Shown here in pieces: positions 8,697 through 17,755 of a stretch of 64,000 bases of DNA. A program made the position numbers and the translations under genes. The notes below the pieces were generated by a model. That model ran no database searches, was not told the DNA's origin, and saw only the letters and a list, made by a program, of their open reading frames with translations. The stretch is from Marisalimonas marina. Its GTDB lineage: Bacteria; Pseudomonadota; Alphaproteobacteria; Puniceispirillales; Marisalimonadaceae. Location of the stretch: the NCBI GenBank assembly GCA_038131365.1, contig JAYPPH010000002.1, positions 310,001 to 374,000 on the forward strand, read 5' to 3'. The stretch's first letter is position 1. Every line of letters starts with the position of its first letter.

Positions 8697-9571
8697 AGAT
8701 AATGAAGCCGAAGCATATTGTGATGGCTATAGGTGTAAGCTCAGTACCTAATAGAACTAAAATTCCTGGAACAGAAGACTATAAAGGCAAGATAATTCAT
8801 TCTACTGACTACAATAATGGAAGAAATTATAAAGATAAAAATATACTAGTCTTTGGAACAGGTACAAGCGCTCATGATGTTGCCCAAGACCTATATGTTC
8901 ATGGCGCAAATGTAAAAATAGTTCAACGATCACCTTCTATGGTAGTCAATGTTGAGCCTAGTGCGCAGCTTCCTTATGAGCTTTATAGAGAAGGTCCAAG
9001 TACAGATGATTGTGATTTAATTACAATTTCAACACCATTAAGCGTACTTAAAAAAACTCATCAATTACTAACAGAAAAAACTAAAGAACTTGATAAGCCA
9101 TTATTGGATAAACTTAAAAAGGTAGGATTCAATCTAGAATTTGGTGATGATGGCACAGGTTGGCAATTTAAATACTTAACCCGGGGCGGTGGTTATTATT
9201 TTAATGTTGGTGCCTCAGACTTAATAGCTGATGGCAAGATAGACGTAATACAGTTTTCAGATATTAAGGATTTCACTCCTTCAGGGATAAAAATGAAATC
9301 AGGTGACCATCATGATATTGACTTGATGGTAACGGCAACTGGTTATAAAGGCCAAGAACATGTTGTAGAAGAGCTTTTTGGTAAATCTGTGGTTGAAAAC
9401 ATTGGTCCAATATGGGGATTTGATGACAAAACTCAGGAGTTAAGAAACATGTGGATGCAAACAAAACAGCCTGGTCTTTGGTTCCATGCTGGTAGTTTAG
9501 CTCAATGCCGAATTTTTTCTAAATTTCTAGCTCTTCAGATAAAAGCAATTAATGATGGTATTTTGATTTAA
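8660..9571 (+). CDS. Flavin-containing monooxygenase, C-terminal part
   Basis: This frame continues the preceding fragment. The homologous region begins at LSDGNVKIMKPKHIVMAIGV, and the ATG at 8660 is probably not an independent start, since no binding site precedes it. It holds the monooxygenase linker GKIIHSTDY, the NADPH-binding loop GTGTSAHD, and the late ATGYKG motif that contacts FAD in this family. The last part, PGLWFHAGSLAQCR, is the usual C-terminus. Together with 7773-8696 this makes a full-length enzyme except for one missing base. The reaction would be NADPH-dependent oxygenation of a ketone, amine or sulfide; substrate unknown. Confidence 0.75.
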   Translation: MDRKSKLSDGNVKIMKPKHIVMAIGVSSVPNRTKIPGTEDYKGKIIHSTDYNNGRNYKDKNILVFGTGTSAHDVAQDLYVHGANVKIVQRSPSMVVNVEPSAQLPYELYREGPSTDDCDLITISTPLSVLKKTHQLLTEKTKELDKPLLDKLKKVGFNLEFGDDGTGWQFKYLTRGGGYYFNVGASDLIADGKIDVIQFSDIKDFTPSGIKMKSGDHHDIDLMVTATGYKGQEHVVEELFGKSVVENIGPIWGFDDKTQELRNMWMQTKQPGLWFHAGSLAQCRIFSKFLALQIKAINDGILI

Positions 9572-9588
9572 TTCTAAAATAATATTTA

Positions 9589-10476
9589 TCAAGGTCTTAT
9601 TTTGACTCCAGTAAGTTTCTCATATGTTAGAGCCACATTACTCATATCGGCGTTCTCACCAAACTCATCAATTGTATTCTTTAAAAGTTCCTGAGATAAT
9701 TTTCCAAGAGGAATTTCAATATCATTTGCAATTGCAATTTTAGTTGCTACGCCAGCATCTTTTTTCATTAAACCAGTACTGAACCCCTGAAACATTTTAC
9801 CTGATAGAATATTATCTGGAAGTGTGATCTCAGTTGCATAGTTTCTGCCAGAGCTTTTTTGAATAATGTTAACTGCTGTCTCTGGCTTAACACCATCTTT
9901 TACAAGCATTGATATAACCTCGAAGGTTGCCATTCTGCATATTAAATTTAGTAAATTATTTCCTGCTTTTATAGAATGTCCTGATCCCACTTCTCCTGCA
10001 TAAAAAATATTTGAGCTAATATCATCCATTATGGGTTTTATAGTTGAAAATTGAGTTTTTGTTCCACCAACCATAATAGCAATATTCCCTTGATTTGCAC
10101 CTTTTGGCCCTCCACTTACTGGGGCGTCTATAAAATTTATTTCTCTAGACTGAAGAGTTTTAGATATTTTTCTTGTTATTTCAGGTTCTCCAGTAGTCAT
10201 GTCAATTATAAAGGATCCTTTAGTCGTTGTTTCAATTAATCCATTTTCACCATAAATAACTTTTTCAACGACTGTGCTTGTAGGTAAGCATAAAAATATT
10301 CTCGATGTATTACTGGCTAAATCTGAGGGGCTTGAACAAGCTAAAGCACCTTTATCTAAAAAATATTTTAAGTTCTTTTCATCAAGATCATAAACGTATA
10401 ATTGATATTTTTTAAGTAATCTTTCAGCAAGTGGTTTGCCCATATTACCTAAACCAATAAATCCTATTTTATCCAT
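9589..10476 (-). CDS. NAD(P)-dependent 3-hydroxyisobutyrate dehydrogenase-family protein
   Basis: The product is 295 residues, the family size. The dinucleotide loop GFIGLGNMGKPLAERL is at 5-20. The substrate-binding block DAPVSGGPKGANQGN is near 117-131. The catalytic lysine is in GHSIKAGNNLL (about 164-174), followed by an all-helical C-terminal dimer domain. The family oxidises 3-hydroxyisobutyrate, tartronate semialdehyde or related beta-hydroxyacids, and the exact substrate is not determined. It precedes a GST and sits in a minus-strand run with NIPSNAP. Confidence 0.85.
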   Translation of the reverse strand: MDKIGFIGLGNMGKPLAERLLKKYQLYVYDLDEKNLKYFLDKGALACSSPSDLASNTSRIFLCLPTSTVVEKVIYGENGLIETTTKGSFIIDMTTGEPEITRKISKTLQSREINFIDAPVSGGPKGANQGNIAIMVGGTKTQFSTIKPIMDDISSNIFYAGEVGSGHSIKAGNNLLNLICRMATFEVISMLVKDGVKPETAVNIIQKSSGRNYATEITLPDNILSGKMFQGFSTGLMKKDAGVATKIAIANDIEIPLGKLSQELLKNTIDEFGENADMSNVALTYEKLTGVKIRP

Positions 10477-10505
10477 AAAGTTTTACCTAAACCAAGAATT
10501 CAAAT

Positions 10506-11123
10506 TTAAGAAAAAGTCCCATCTATATTAGTTTTAAAACATTTTCGTTGGCTTATTTTTTCATACCAACTTTTTAAATTTGAAAGATTTGGGCGTTCAA
10601 TCGGTAAAGAATGATACCTGTAAGAAGCAACTCCCATTATAATATCTGACATACCAAATTCGTTATTTAAAATATATTCACGACCTTCTAAAAATTTATC
10701 AAAAATTTCAAATTTTTTATTAATTAGAATTATATTCTTATCAATCAATTCTTGATCTCTATCTTCAGGTGGATTTCGAACTAGTCCCCAAAACACAGGT
10801 GTCATATTGAGTTGTAAGTCAGTTGTTTGAAATTCCATCCACTGTTCTGCAATAGCAATATCTTCTTCACTAGAAATTTTATAAACATCAGTATGTTTTC
10901 TATATAAGTATCTAACTATTGCATTAGATTGAGTAACTATATGCCCATTATGATCCAATGTTGGAACTATAAGTTGGGGATTTAGTTTTTCATAATTTTC
11001 TACGTTAACTGTTCCAAATTTTCCATGTTCATCATGCCATTTAAAATCTAAATTTAACTCACACAGTGCCCATGAGACCTTTTGAACATTAATAGAATTT
11101 CTTCTTCCATATAAATTTATCAA
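10506..11123 (-). CDS. Glutathione S-transferase family protein
   Basis: The product is 205 residues with a thioredoxin-like N-terminal domain (LYGRRNSINVQKVSWALCEL, residues 4-23) containing the cis-proline block LIVPTLDHNGHIVTQSNAI near 52-70. The SNAI step is the glutathione-binding SNAI/ESxAI motif. A helical C-terminal domain follows. The lone serine/asparagine near residues 9-10 would be the thiol-activating position. Such single GSTs commonly act on small electrophiles or act as isomerases in catabolism. The gene is 12 bases from the NIPSNAP gene on the same strand, suggesting one operon. Confidence 0.85.
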   Translation of the reverse strand: MINLYGRRNSINVQKVSWALCELNLDFKWHDEHGKFGTVNVENYEKLNPQLIVPTLDHNGHIVTQSNAIVRYLYRKHTDVYKISSEEDIAIAEQWMEFQTTDLQLNMTPVFWGLVRNPPEDRDQELIDKNIILINKKFEIFDKFLEGREYILNNEFGMSDIIMGVASYRYHSLPIERPNLSNLKSWYEKISQRKCFKTNIDGTFS

Positions 11124-11135
11124 GTTATTTTTCCT

Positions 11136-11513
11136 TTATTTCATAACTGATAAAGCTGTAGGACTTACATTGTGGACTAATATAGAATTTCTATCTACAA
11201 GATTTGCAACAGTTGGGGCTATATTCTCTACCCATTCTTTACTCTCATAAACTGCTTTATATAACTTAACTTTTTCGTCTTCACTCTCAAACCTTCTAAT
11301 CCACACATAGGTGTTACCTTTTTGTTCGGAGTTCATAACTCTTTCACCATTCTCGAGTGCAAATTGGTCAGAACTATCCATAATAAAACTGCCATGAATA
11401 ACCATGCCTTGAGCTATTTGAAATGGCATTATTGTTTTTTCCATAAATGAAATCCACTCATCCATTTTACCAGGAAAAATTTGATAGATTCTTAGTTCAA
11501 AAAAAGCACTCAT
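11136..11513 (-). CDS. NIPSNAP family protein
   Basis: The product is 125 residues with the opening FFELRIYQIFPGKMDEWISF, the NIPSNAP dimeric alpha/beta-barrel signature (ELRxYxxxPG). The central YVWIRRFESEDEK is the second family block. Bacterial NIPSNAPs are small ferredoxin-fold dimers often found beside catabolic enzymes, and their activity is unclear. It is first in a minus-strand set with GST and the hydroxyisobutyrate-type dehydrogenase, and is divergent from the FAH-family gene. No start alternatives are needed. Confidence 0.8.
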   Translation of the reverse strand: MSAFFELRIYQIFPGKMDEWISFMEKTIMPFQIAQGMVIHGSFIMDSSDQFALENGERVMNSEQKGNTYVWIRRFESEDEKVKLYKAVYESKEWVENIAPTVANLVDRNSILVHNVSPTALSVMK

Positions 11514-11615
11514 TTCTACACCTCATAAGATAAATAAAATTAAACATTATATAATTAAATTTAATTATTCAAATTTTCATTTATATTATCTAGATAAGTT
11601 TCTATGGAGAAAGCG

Positions 11616-12749
11616 ATGAATTACTCGAGGGGTTGTTTTGTTGGAAGAATTTGGAATACTCAAAAAGGAGGACCTTGTTTAGTTAAGGTCAAAGATGGGT
11701 TTGTTTATGATATAACTTCAAAGGAAACACCTACGGTAAGGGACTTACTGGAATTAGAGAATGTTGATGAGTATTTAAATAATTTCCAAGGTGAAAAAAT
11801 AATTTCAATCGAGGATCTACTTCTCTCCAGTTTAAAAAAAGACAAAGAAATTCATTTACTAGCTCCCTGTGATTTTCAGGCAATAAAAGCCTGTGGTGTT
11901 ACCTTTGCTAAATCTATGGTTGAGAGAGTGATAGAAGAAAGAGCGGCAGGAGATCCTAAAAAAGCAGAAAATCTCAGAAATCACATAGGTGGCATAATAG
12001 GAGATAGTTTACAAAATATTATACCTGGATCCGTACAAGCAGAAGAGGTAAAAAAAGCACTTATCAGTGAAGGTTTGTGGTCTCAATATTTAGAAGTTGG
12101 AATAGGTAAAGATGCAGAAGTTTTTACAAAGGCCCAAACATTATCTTCTGTGGGTTTTGGAGCAGAAGTTGGTTTAAACCCAATTTCAAACTGGAATAAT
12201 CCTGAGCCAGAGATTGTCTTAGCAGTAAATAGTAATGGTATAATAAAGGGAGCTACTCTAGGTAATGATGTCAATTTAAGAGATGTAGAAGGAAGATCGG
12301 CTTTATTATTAGGGAAGGCAAAAGATAATAATGCTTCTTGCTCAATTGGTCCTTTCATAAGAATTTTTGATAACACATATTCCATTGATGATATGAAGTC
12401 AGCGCAACTGACATTAAAAGTGGAGGGAAAAGAAGGTTATGTCTTAAATGGTTCTAGTTCTATGTCCGAGATTAGTAGGGACCCAGAAGATCTTGTTAAA
12501 CAAACTATTGGAAGGCATCATCAATACCCAGATGGTTTTATGTTATTTTTAGGAACCCTTTTTGCTCCGACTGAAGACAGGGACGTAGTTGGAGAGGGTT
12601 TCACTCATAAAGTTGGAGATAAAGTAACAATCTCCGAACCTAATCTTGGAGAGCTTATTAATTATGTAAACTTATCCACGGATTGTCCTCCATGGGATTA
12701 TGGTATATCTGCATTTACCAAAAATTTAAGTCAAAGAGGTTTGCTATAA
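11616..12749 (+). CDS. Fumarylacetoacetate hydrolase (FAH) family protein, long form
   Basis: The product is 377 residues from ATG at 11616, with GGAGA at 11606-11610; the earlier ATG at 11604 lies within that binding site. The C-terminal FAH domain shows GAEVGLNPISNWNNPEPEIVL, with Glu residues that bind the metal, GNDVNLRDVEGRS, and a late VVGEGFTHKVGDKV segment. It is longer than the usual 280-residue FAA hydrolases and fits the group acting on C-C bonds of sugar-acid or aromatic intermediates. A CoA-transferase gene starts 18 bases downstream, so they are probably cotranscribed. The substrate is unknown. Confidence 0.8.
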   Translation: MNYSRGCFVGRIWNTQKGGPCLVKVKDGFVYDITSKETPTVRDLLELENVDEYLNNFQGEKIISIEDLLLSSLKKDKEIHLLAPCDFQAIKACGVTFAKSMVERVIEERAAGDPKKAENLRNHIGGIIGDSLQNIIPGSVQAEEVKKALISEGLWSQYLEVGIGKDAEVFTKAQTLSSVGFGAEVGLNPISNWNNPEPEIVLAVNSNGIIKGATLGNDVNLRDVEGRSALLLGKAKDNNASCSIGPFIRIFDNTYSIDDMKSAQLTLKVEGKEGYVLNGSSSMSEISRDPEDLVKQTIGRHHQYPDGFMLFLGTLFAPTEDRDVVGEGFTHKVGDKVTISEPNLGELINYVNLSTDCPPWDYGISAFTKNLSQRGLL

Positions 12750-12767
12750 ATTTATTAAGGCTAAACC

Positions 12768-13049
12768 ATGAATGAACTTGAAAAAGGGGCTTTGAAAGGC
12801 GTTAAAGTATTAGATTTCTCCACTCTTTTACCTGGGCCACTTGCAAGTTTATTTCTAGCAGAAACTGGTGCTGAGGTTATAAAAATTGAGAGACCGGTTA
12901 CAGGAGATGAAATGAGACTTTCACATCCTAAATGGAATGATGAAAGTGTTTCATTTTCAATGCTTAATAGAGGTAAAAAAAGTTTATGTTTGGATTTAAA
13001 AGATCAAAGTAGCAAAGATATTTTAAAACCCCTCATTAGAAACAGCTGA
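12768..13049 (+). CDS. CaiB/BaiF class III CoA-transferase, N-terminal fragment (frame broken at about 13038)
   Basis: The frame encodes the N-terminal family block GVKVLDFSTLLPGPLASLFL followed by GAEVIKIERP and LNRGKKSLCLDLK, then stops after PLIRNS. Removing one base near 13038 (the A between ATT and GAA) makes the sequence read PLIETADIIIEQFRPGVMKRLG, exactly the expected continuation in the downstream frame. The two pieces together are about 380 residues, normal for the family. The reaction is transfer of CoA between organic acids. The break may be a real mutation or a sequence error. Confidence 0.75.
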   Translation: MNELEKGALKGVKVLDFSTLLPGPLASLFLAETGAEVIKIERPVTGDEMRLSHPKWNDESVSFSMLNRGKKSLCLDLKDQSSKDILKPLIRNS

Positions 13050-13080
13050 TATAATAATCGAACAATTTAGACCAGGGGTA

Positions 13081-13908
13081 ATGAAAAGACTTGGTTTAGA
13101 TTATGAAAGTATAAAAAAAATCAATAGTAAAATAATTTACGTCTCTATAACAGGCTATGGCCAGACTGGCCCAAAAAAAATGGTTGCAGGACACGACTTG
13201 AACTATATTGGTAATACTGGCCTTTTGAGTCTCAGCATGGGGACAAAAGAAAAACCAACAGTTCCTCCTGCGTTAATTGCTGATATCGCTGGAGGTTCTT
13301 ACCCGGCAATTATTAATATCTTATTAGCATTAAGAAAGAGAGATTTACATCAAACTGGTTCATTTTTAGATATTTCAATGTCAGACAATCTTTTCCCCTT
13401 TATGTTTTGGGCATTAGGTTCAGGCTTTGCCTCAAATACTTGGCCACTCAATTCTGACTCAATTCTTTCAGGTGGCTCACCTAGATACAATATTTATGAA
13501 ACTAAGGATGGGAGTTACATTGCAGCTGCGCCTCTTGAAAATCGTTTTTGGAAAAAGTTTTGTAAGGTTATAAAATTACCTAAAAAGTTTGAAGATATGG
13601 AGGATAATCAAGAAGAAGTCATAACAAAAATTAGAGAAATTATTATTTTAAAAGACAAAGATTATTGGGCTCATCTTTTTAATGAAGCTGATTGTTGTTG
13701 CTCTACAGTAAAATCTATTGAAGAAGCTATAAACGAAAATCACTTTAAAATTAGAAATGTTTTTGAAAAACAAATTGCTAATGAAGAAGGTCAGAAAATA
13801 CCTGCTCTTCCAATCCCAATTGATAGTCAGTTTAGAAAGACAAAGAAAGTTGAAAAAGCGCCTAGACTTGGTTCTGATAACAGTGATTTGATTAAATCAT
13901 TAACTTGA
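13081..13908 (+). CDS. CaiB/BaiF class III CoA-transferase, C-terminal fragment
   Basis: The frame is open from about 13018 and its homologous part starts near 13039; ATG at 13081 is only the first canonical codon. It contains YVSITGYGQTGP and GHDLNYIGNTGLLS, which with the downstream DIAGGSYPAI form the CoA-binding family core. The aspartate of GHDLNY is the position used as catalytic acid in formyl-CoA transferase. The C-terminal part carries the usual ENHFKIRNVFE block. It is the same gene as the preceding fragment, separated by one extra base. Confidence 0.75.
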   Translation: MKRLGLDYESIKKINSKIIYVSITGYGQTGPKKMVAGHDLNYIGNTGLLSLSMGTKEKPTVPPALIADIAGGSYPAIINILLALRKRDLHQTGSFLDISMSDNLFPFMFWALGSGFASNTWPLNSDSILSGGSPRYNIYETKDGSYIAAAPLENRFWKKFCKVIKLPKKFEDMEDNQEEVITKIREIIILKDKDYWAHLFNEADCCCSTVKSIEEAINENHFKIRNVFEKQIANEEGQKIPALPIPIDSQFRKTKKVEKAPRLGSDNSDLIKSLT

Positions 13909-13982
13909 CCTTATGTTTACTTCTTGTCACAGTAATTATTAATTAAATAAATTTATCTGTTTGCAACTTTAGGAGATTATTT

Positions 13983-15245
13983 ATGAAAAGATTAAATGAC
14001 TTAGAATCCTACTGGATGCCATTTACAGCAAATAGAGATTTTAAAAATGATCCTAGAATAGTCGTCTCTGCTGATGGGATGTATTATAAAAGCGAGACAG
14101 GTAAAGATATATTAGATAGTGCTGCAGGTTTGTGGTGTGTTAATGCCGGTCATAACAGGCCTGAAATAACATCTGCAATTTCACAACAAGCAGCTACATT
14201 AGATTATGCCCCAAGTTTTCAATATGGTCATCCAAAAGCTTTTGAGTTAGCTAGTAGAGTCGCAGATTTATTTCCTAAGGGTTTAGATCATGTCTTTTTC
14301 ACTAATTCTGGTTCTGAGGCTGTCGATACTACGTTAAAAATAGCCTTGGCGTATCATAGAGCAAGAGGAAAGGGTACTAAGACAAGACTAATTGGGCGTG
14401 AAAGAGGGTATCATGGTGTAGGTTTTGGAGGTATATCAGTTGGTGGTATGCCAAGAAACCGTCAATATTTTGGAACACTTCTTACTGGTGTTGATCATAT
14501 TTCTCATACCTATCTTCCAGATCAAAATCAATTCTCAAAGGGTTCACCTGAACATGGTGAACACTTAGCTAATACATTAGAAGACATTGTTGCCTTACAT
14601 GACGCCTCCACTATTGCTTCGGTCATTGTAGAGCCAATTGCAGGCTCAACAGGAGTTTTGCCTCCACCAAAAAACTATCTTAAAAGATTAAGAGAAATTT
14701 GTGACAAACATGATATTTTATTAATATTTGATGAGGTTATTACTGGTTTTGGTAGGCTTGGTAAAGCTACTGCTTCAGAATACTTTGGTGTTACTCCTGA
14801 TATTATTTCATGTGCAAAAGCAATTACTAATGGAATTATCCCCATGGGAGCTGCTGTTGTCTCAAAAAAGATACATGATACTATGATGGATGAGGCAGAT
14901 ATGCCTATTGAACTATTCCATGGATATACATATTCAGGTCATCCAATTGCATCAGCAGCAGGTCTGGCAGCTCTGGATATTTATAGGGATGAAGACTTGT
15001 TTAATAAGGCTGCTAAAACAGCCAAATATCTTGAGAATGTTGTCCATCAACTTAAAAATGACAAAAACGTTATTGATATTAGAAATTTAGGGTTAGTGGC
15101 TGCAATCGAAATTGCACCACGACCTGGTCAGGTTGGTGCTAGAGGTTTTGAAGCAATGAAAAAAGCATGGCATAAAGGTTTAATGTTGAGGGTTACTGGT
15201 GATACCCTTAGCCTTCTCTCCCCCGCTAATTGCAGAAAATCATGA
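13983..15245 (+). CDS. Class III aminotransferase, omega-amino acid:pyruvate type (C-terminus frame-shifted)
   Basis: A 420-residue frame opens ESYWMPFTANRDFK, the signature of beta-alanine:pyruvate transaminases. The PLP site has FTNSGSEAVDT (about 111-121), FDEVITGFGR and catalytic Lys279 in CAKAITNG. GGAG at 13971-13974 sets the ATG. The end LSLLSPANCRKS is aberrant. With one base removed at about 15216 it reads LSLSPPLIAENHDIDKIFEI and continues to a stop at 15295-15297, giving a normal C-terminus. The enzyme moves amino groups from omega-amino acids to pyruvate. The affected C-terminal 18 or so residues are part of the fold. Confidence 0.85.
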   Translation: MKRLNDLESYWMPFTANRDFKNDPRIVVSADGMYYKSETGKDILDSAAGLWCVNAGHNRPEITSAISQQAATLDYAPSFQYGHPKAFELASRVADLFPKGLDHVFFTNSGSEAVDTTLKIALAYHRARGKGTKTRLIGRERGYHGVGFGGISVGGMPRNRQYFGTLLTGVDHISHTYLPDQNQFSKGSPEHGEHLANTLEDIVALHDASTIASVIVEPIAGSTGVLPPPKNYLKRLREICDKHDILLIFDEVITGFGRLGKATASEYFGVTPDIISCAKAITNGIIPMGAAVVSKKIHDTMMDEADMPIELFHGYTYSGHPIASAAGLAALDIYRDEDLFNKAAKTAKYLENVVHQLKNDKNVIDIRNLGLVAAIEIAPRPGQVGARGFEAMKKAWHKGLMLRVTGDTLSLLSPANCRKS

Positions 15246-15288
15246 CATAGACAAGATTTTTGAAATTGTCTCAGAAGTACTTAGAGAA

Positions 15289-16182
15289 TTAGACTAGTTT
15301 TTTCATGCCATTTATTGGTATTTTAAGATAAACATCTCCATTTTCTTCAGATGGCGGGAAATTTCCTGCTCTCATATTCACTTGTATTGAAGGAATTATT
15401 AGATTTGGCATGTTTAGGGTTTTATCTCTGTTAATCCTGATACGGACAAATTCCTCTTCGCTGATGGAATCATTAACGTGTATATTGTATTTTTTCTGTT
15501 CTCCTACTGTCGTGTGCCAATTTACTTCCCGATTAGCGGGTGGATAATCATGACACACGAATATATCGAAGTGATCAGGATAACTTAAGATTTTCTTAAT
15601 TGATTTGTATAATATTTTGGCATCACCTCCTGGAAAATCTGCTCTGGCACTTCCTAGATCTGGCATAAATAATGTATCGCCAACAAAAATGGATTCCATT
15701 ATAACATGAGCAGTACATGCCGGTGTATGCCCAGGTGTTTCAATAACTTTACAAGTGATTTGTCCAATCTTATATTCGTCGTTGTTCTTGAATAGTTTGT
15801 CAAATTGACTCCCATCTCTTTGAAACTCTGTGCCTGCATTAAATGTTTTACCAAAAATATTTTGAACATCAGATATTTTCTCAGATATTCCAATTTTACC
15901 GCCAAGTTTTTTTTGTATATAAGGGGCGGCCGAAAGATGATCTGCATGAACATGTGTCTCTATGAGCCAAATTAAATTTAGATTATTTTGTTTTATAAAA
16001 GAAATTATTTTGTCTGCATTTATGTAATCAATTGATCCAGATGAGTAATCAAAATCTAAAACTGAATCTATGACTGCACACTCTTTTTCTTTTATATCGT
16101 AAACCACATAACTTATTGTAGATGTCAGTTTATCAAAAAAACCTTTTACCTGAAGGTTATTTTTTGAAAAAGTTGTATCCAT
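15289..16182 (-). CDS. Metallo-beta-lactamase-fold hydrolase, persulfide dioxygenase/glyoxalase II-like
   Basis: The product is 297 residues. The metal motif is H77-V-H79-A-D81-H82 (THVHADH), with further ligands in ETPGHTPAC and FVGDTLFMPDLG, and HDYPP near the C-terminus. The order and the short C-terminal part resemble the ETHE1/Blh branch, which oxidises persulfides or handles sulfide, more than classical glyoxalase II. It could be either. It is convergent with the aminotransferase, whose repaired C-terminus would overlap this stop by 9 bases, and is upstream of no obvious operon partner. Confidence 0.8.
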   Translation of the reverse strand: MDTTFSKNNLQVKGFFDKLTSTISYVVYDIKEKECAVIDSVLDFDYSSGSIDYINADKIISFIKQNNLNLIWLIETHVHADHLSAAPYIQKKLGGKIGISEKISDVQNIFGKTFNAGTEFQRDGSQFDKLFKNNDEYKIGQITCKVIETPGHTPACTAHVIMESIFVGDTLFMPDLGSARADFPGGDAKILYKSIKKILSYPDHFDIFVCHDYPPANREVNWHTTVGEQKKYNIHVNDSISEEEFVRIRINRDKTLNMPNLIIPSIQVNMRAGNFPPSEENGDVYLKIPINGMKKLV

Positions 16183-16201
16183 TGTTAATTCTCATTATTA
16201 A

Positions 16202-17623
16202 TTATATTATATTCGGTATAGGTCTTTTTGTTATTTGATTTTTCATTAAAATTGTTTCTAAACTCTTAGCTATTTCAGACAATTCTATATCATTACCTGC
16301 CGGTTTTATTAACTGAATTCCAAAAGGCATTTCTCTGTGGTCTAATCCACAAGGCAAGGCCCATACACATGGTATAGCCATAGTAGAAGCATAACTAAGT
16401 GATAGCCAGCGCATGTAAGTAGGCATCTTTTCCCCATTTATCTCATCTACAAATAATTGTTGATGAGGGTAAGGAGAGACGGAAGCAGCTGGACAAATTA
16501 AAACATCATATTCATTAAAAAAATTTCGAAAGCTTTTATAAATTTTTGTCTGCATAACATGTGCCCATGAAACATCAGCCAAACTATATTGAAGTCCTCT
16601 TTCAACATTGTCTATAACGTTAGGGCCTAATAGTTCTCTGCTATTATCAAATTTTTCTTTATGTGATGCTACAAAGTTAAATCCTCTTATAATTTCAAAA
16701 CAATTATGTATATCTAGAAAATCTGGTTCACATTGATCAGCTTTATGAAAATTACTTTTAAAGGTTTCAATTTTTTTGAAAAAAGTTGCTTTGATATCGT
16801 TATCAACTGGAGCGCATCCTAGGTCTGGTGAAAAAGCCATTTTAACCTTAGACAAGTCAGCCCCAACTAATTCTTCTGGCATTGAAAAACTATCAAGACT
16901 GGAAAATGGATCTAATCTATTTACACTAACTTGAGCTTGTAACAATAAGTAAGTGTCAGAGACGCTCCTTCCCATTGGTCCTTGTACAGAAAATGGATTT
17001 AATCCAACAGAAGCCTCTGTTGCAGGTACTAAACCAGGCGAGGGCCTGAAGCCTGTAACACCACAAAATCCTGCAGGTGTCCTTAAGCTTCCACCATAGT
17101 CAGACCCATTTGCCAAAGGCATCATATTAGTTGCTAAGGCTGCAGCGCTTCCTCCTGAAGATCCGGCAGGTGTCTTTTCAGTATCAAAAGGGTTAGTAGT
17201 AGACCCATAAACTTTATTTTTTGTATTTCCTCCTGCGCCAAATTCGGGGGTATTAGTCTTGCAAAATATAATAGCTCCTTCGTCTCTTATATCTTTGACT
17301 ACGCTGTCATCGTAGTCTGGAACTCTATTTTCATAAATTTTTGATCCTGAAGTTGATCTTAATCCTTTGGCAATGTTTAGATCTTTGATACCAGTCGGAA
17401 GACCATGTAACATACCAAGTTCAGCTCCTGACATAACTTCATTTTCAGCTTCTCGGGCCTGTTTAAGGACGTCATCTTCGTCTATTGCGACTACAGCATT
17501 TATTGAAGGATTTATTTTTTCTACTTGCTCAAGACAGCTTTTTGTTAACTCTACTGGTGAGAGTTCTTTATTACCTATTAATTTTCTAGCTTCAATAGCA
17601 TCTAAGTCACAAGGTCTCGTCAT
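16202..17623 (-). CDS. Amidase signature family hydrolase
   Basis: The product is 473 residues from ATG at 17623, preceded by AAGGAG at 17631-17636; the longer frame to 17653 adds an unlikely N-terminus. The Ser-Ser-Lys triad is visible: Lys80 in GIKD, the GSSGGSA loop at 154-160, and nucleophile Ser179 in YGGS. The enzyme hydrolyses a carboxamide to acid and ammonia. It is the first of three amidase-signature genes in this window; each has a different length and is not a recent duplicate by eye. It is divergent from the Irr-type regulator. Confidence 0.9.
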   Translation of the reverse strand: MTRPCDLDAIEARKLIGNKELSPVELTKSCLEQVEKINPSINAVVAIDEDDVLKQAREAENEVMSGAELGMLHGLPTGIKDLNIAKGLRSTSGSKIYENRVPDYDDSVVKDIRDEGAIIFCKTNTPEFGAGGNTKNKVYGSTTNPFDTEKTPAGSSGGSAAALATNMMPLANGSDYGGSLRTPAGFCGVTGFRPSPGLVPATEASVGLNPFSVQGPMGRSVSDTYLLLQAQVSVNRLDPFSSLDSFSMPEELVGADLSKVKMAFSPDLGCAPVDNDIKATFFKKIETFKSNFHKADQCEPDFLDIHNCFEIIRGFNFVASHKEKFDNSRELLGPNVIDNVERGLQYSLADVSWAHVMQTKIYKSFRNFFNEYDVLICPAASVSPYPHQQLFVDEINGEKMPTYMRWLSLSYASTMAIPCVWALPCGLDHREMPFGIQLIKPAGNDIELSEIAKSLETILMKNQITKRPIPNII

Positions 17624-17716
17624 TATCAATCTCCTTAAGAATATTAAATTCACATTTTATCTTTCTTTCGTAAAGTGAGAATTTGCAAATTTGAAAAGAA
17701 ATAAATAAGATACTGT

Positions 17717-17729
17717 TTAGAAATTCTAA
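17717..17729. promoter_or_regulatory. Palindrome TTAGAA-A-TTCTAA before the Irr/Fur-type gene
   Basis: A perfect palindrome with half-sites TTAGAA and TTCTAA around a single A lies 27 bases before the regulator's ATG. The half-sites match those of the site upstream of katG, although the centre is shorter by two bases. It is a candidate autoregulatory operator; binding is inferred only. Confidence 0.45.
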
Positions 17730-17755
17730 TTTTATTTATTACTTCGTTATTAATT

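Noticed and set aside
12768..13908. Programmed frameshift in the CoA-transferase
   Set aside because: The break at 13038 has no slippery run or stimulator nearby, and a plain insertion fits better.
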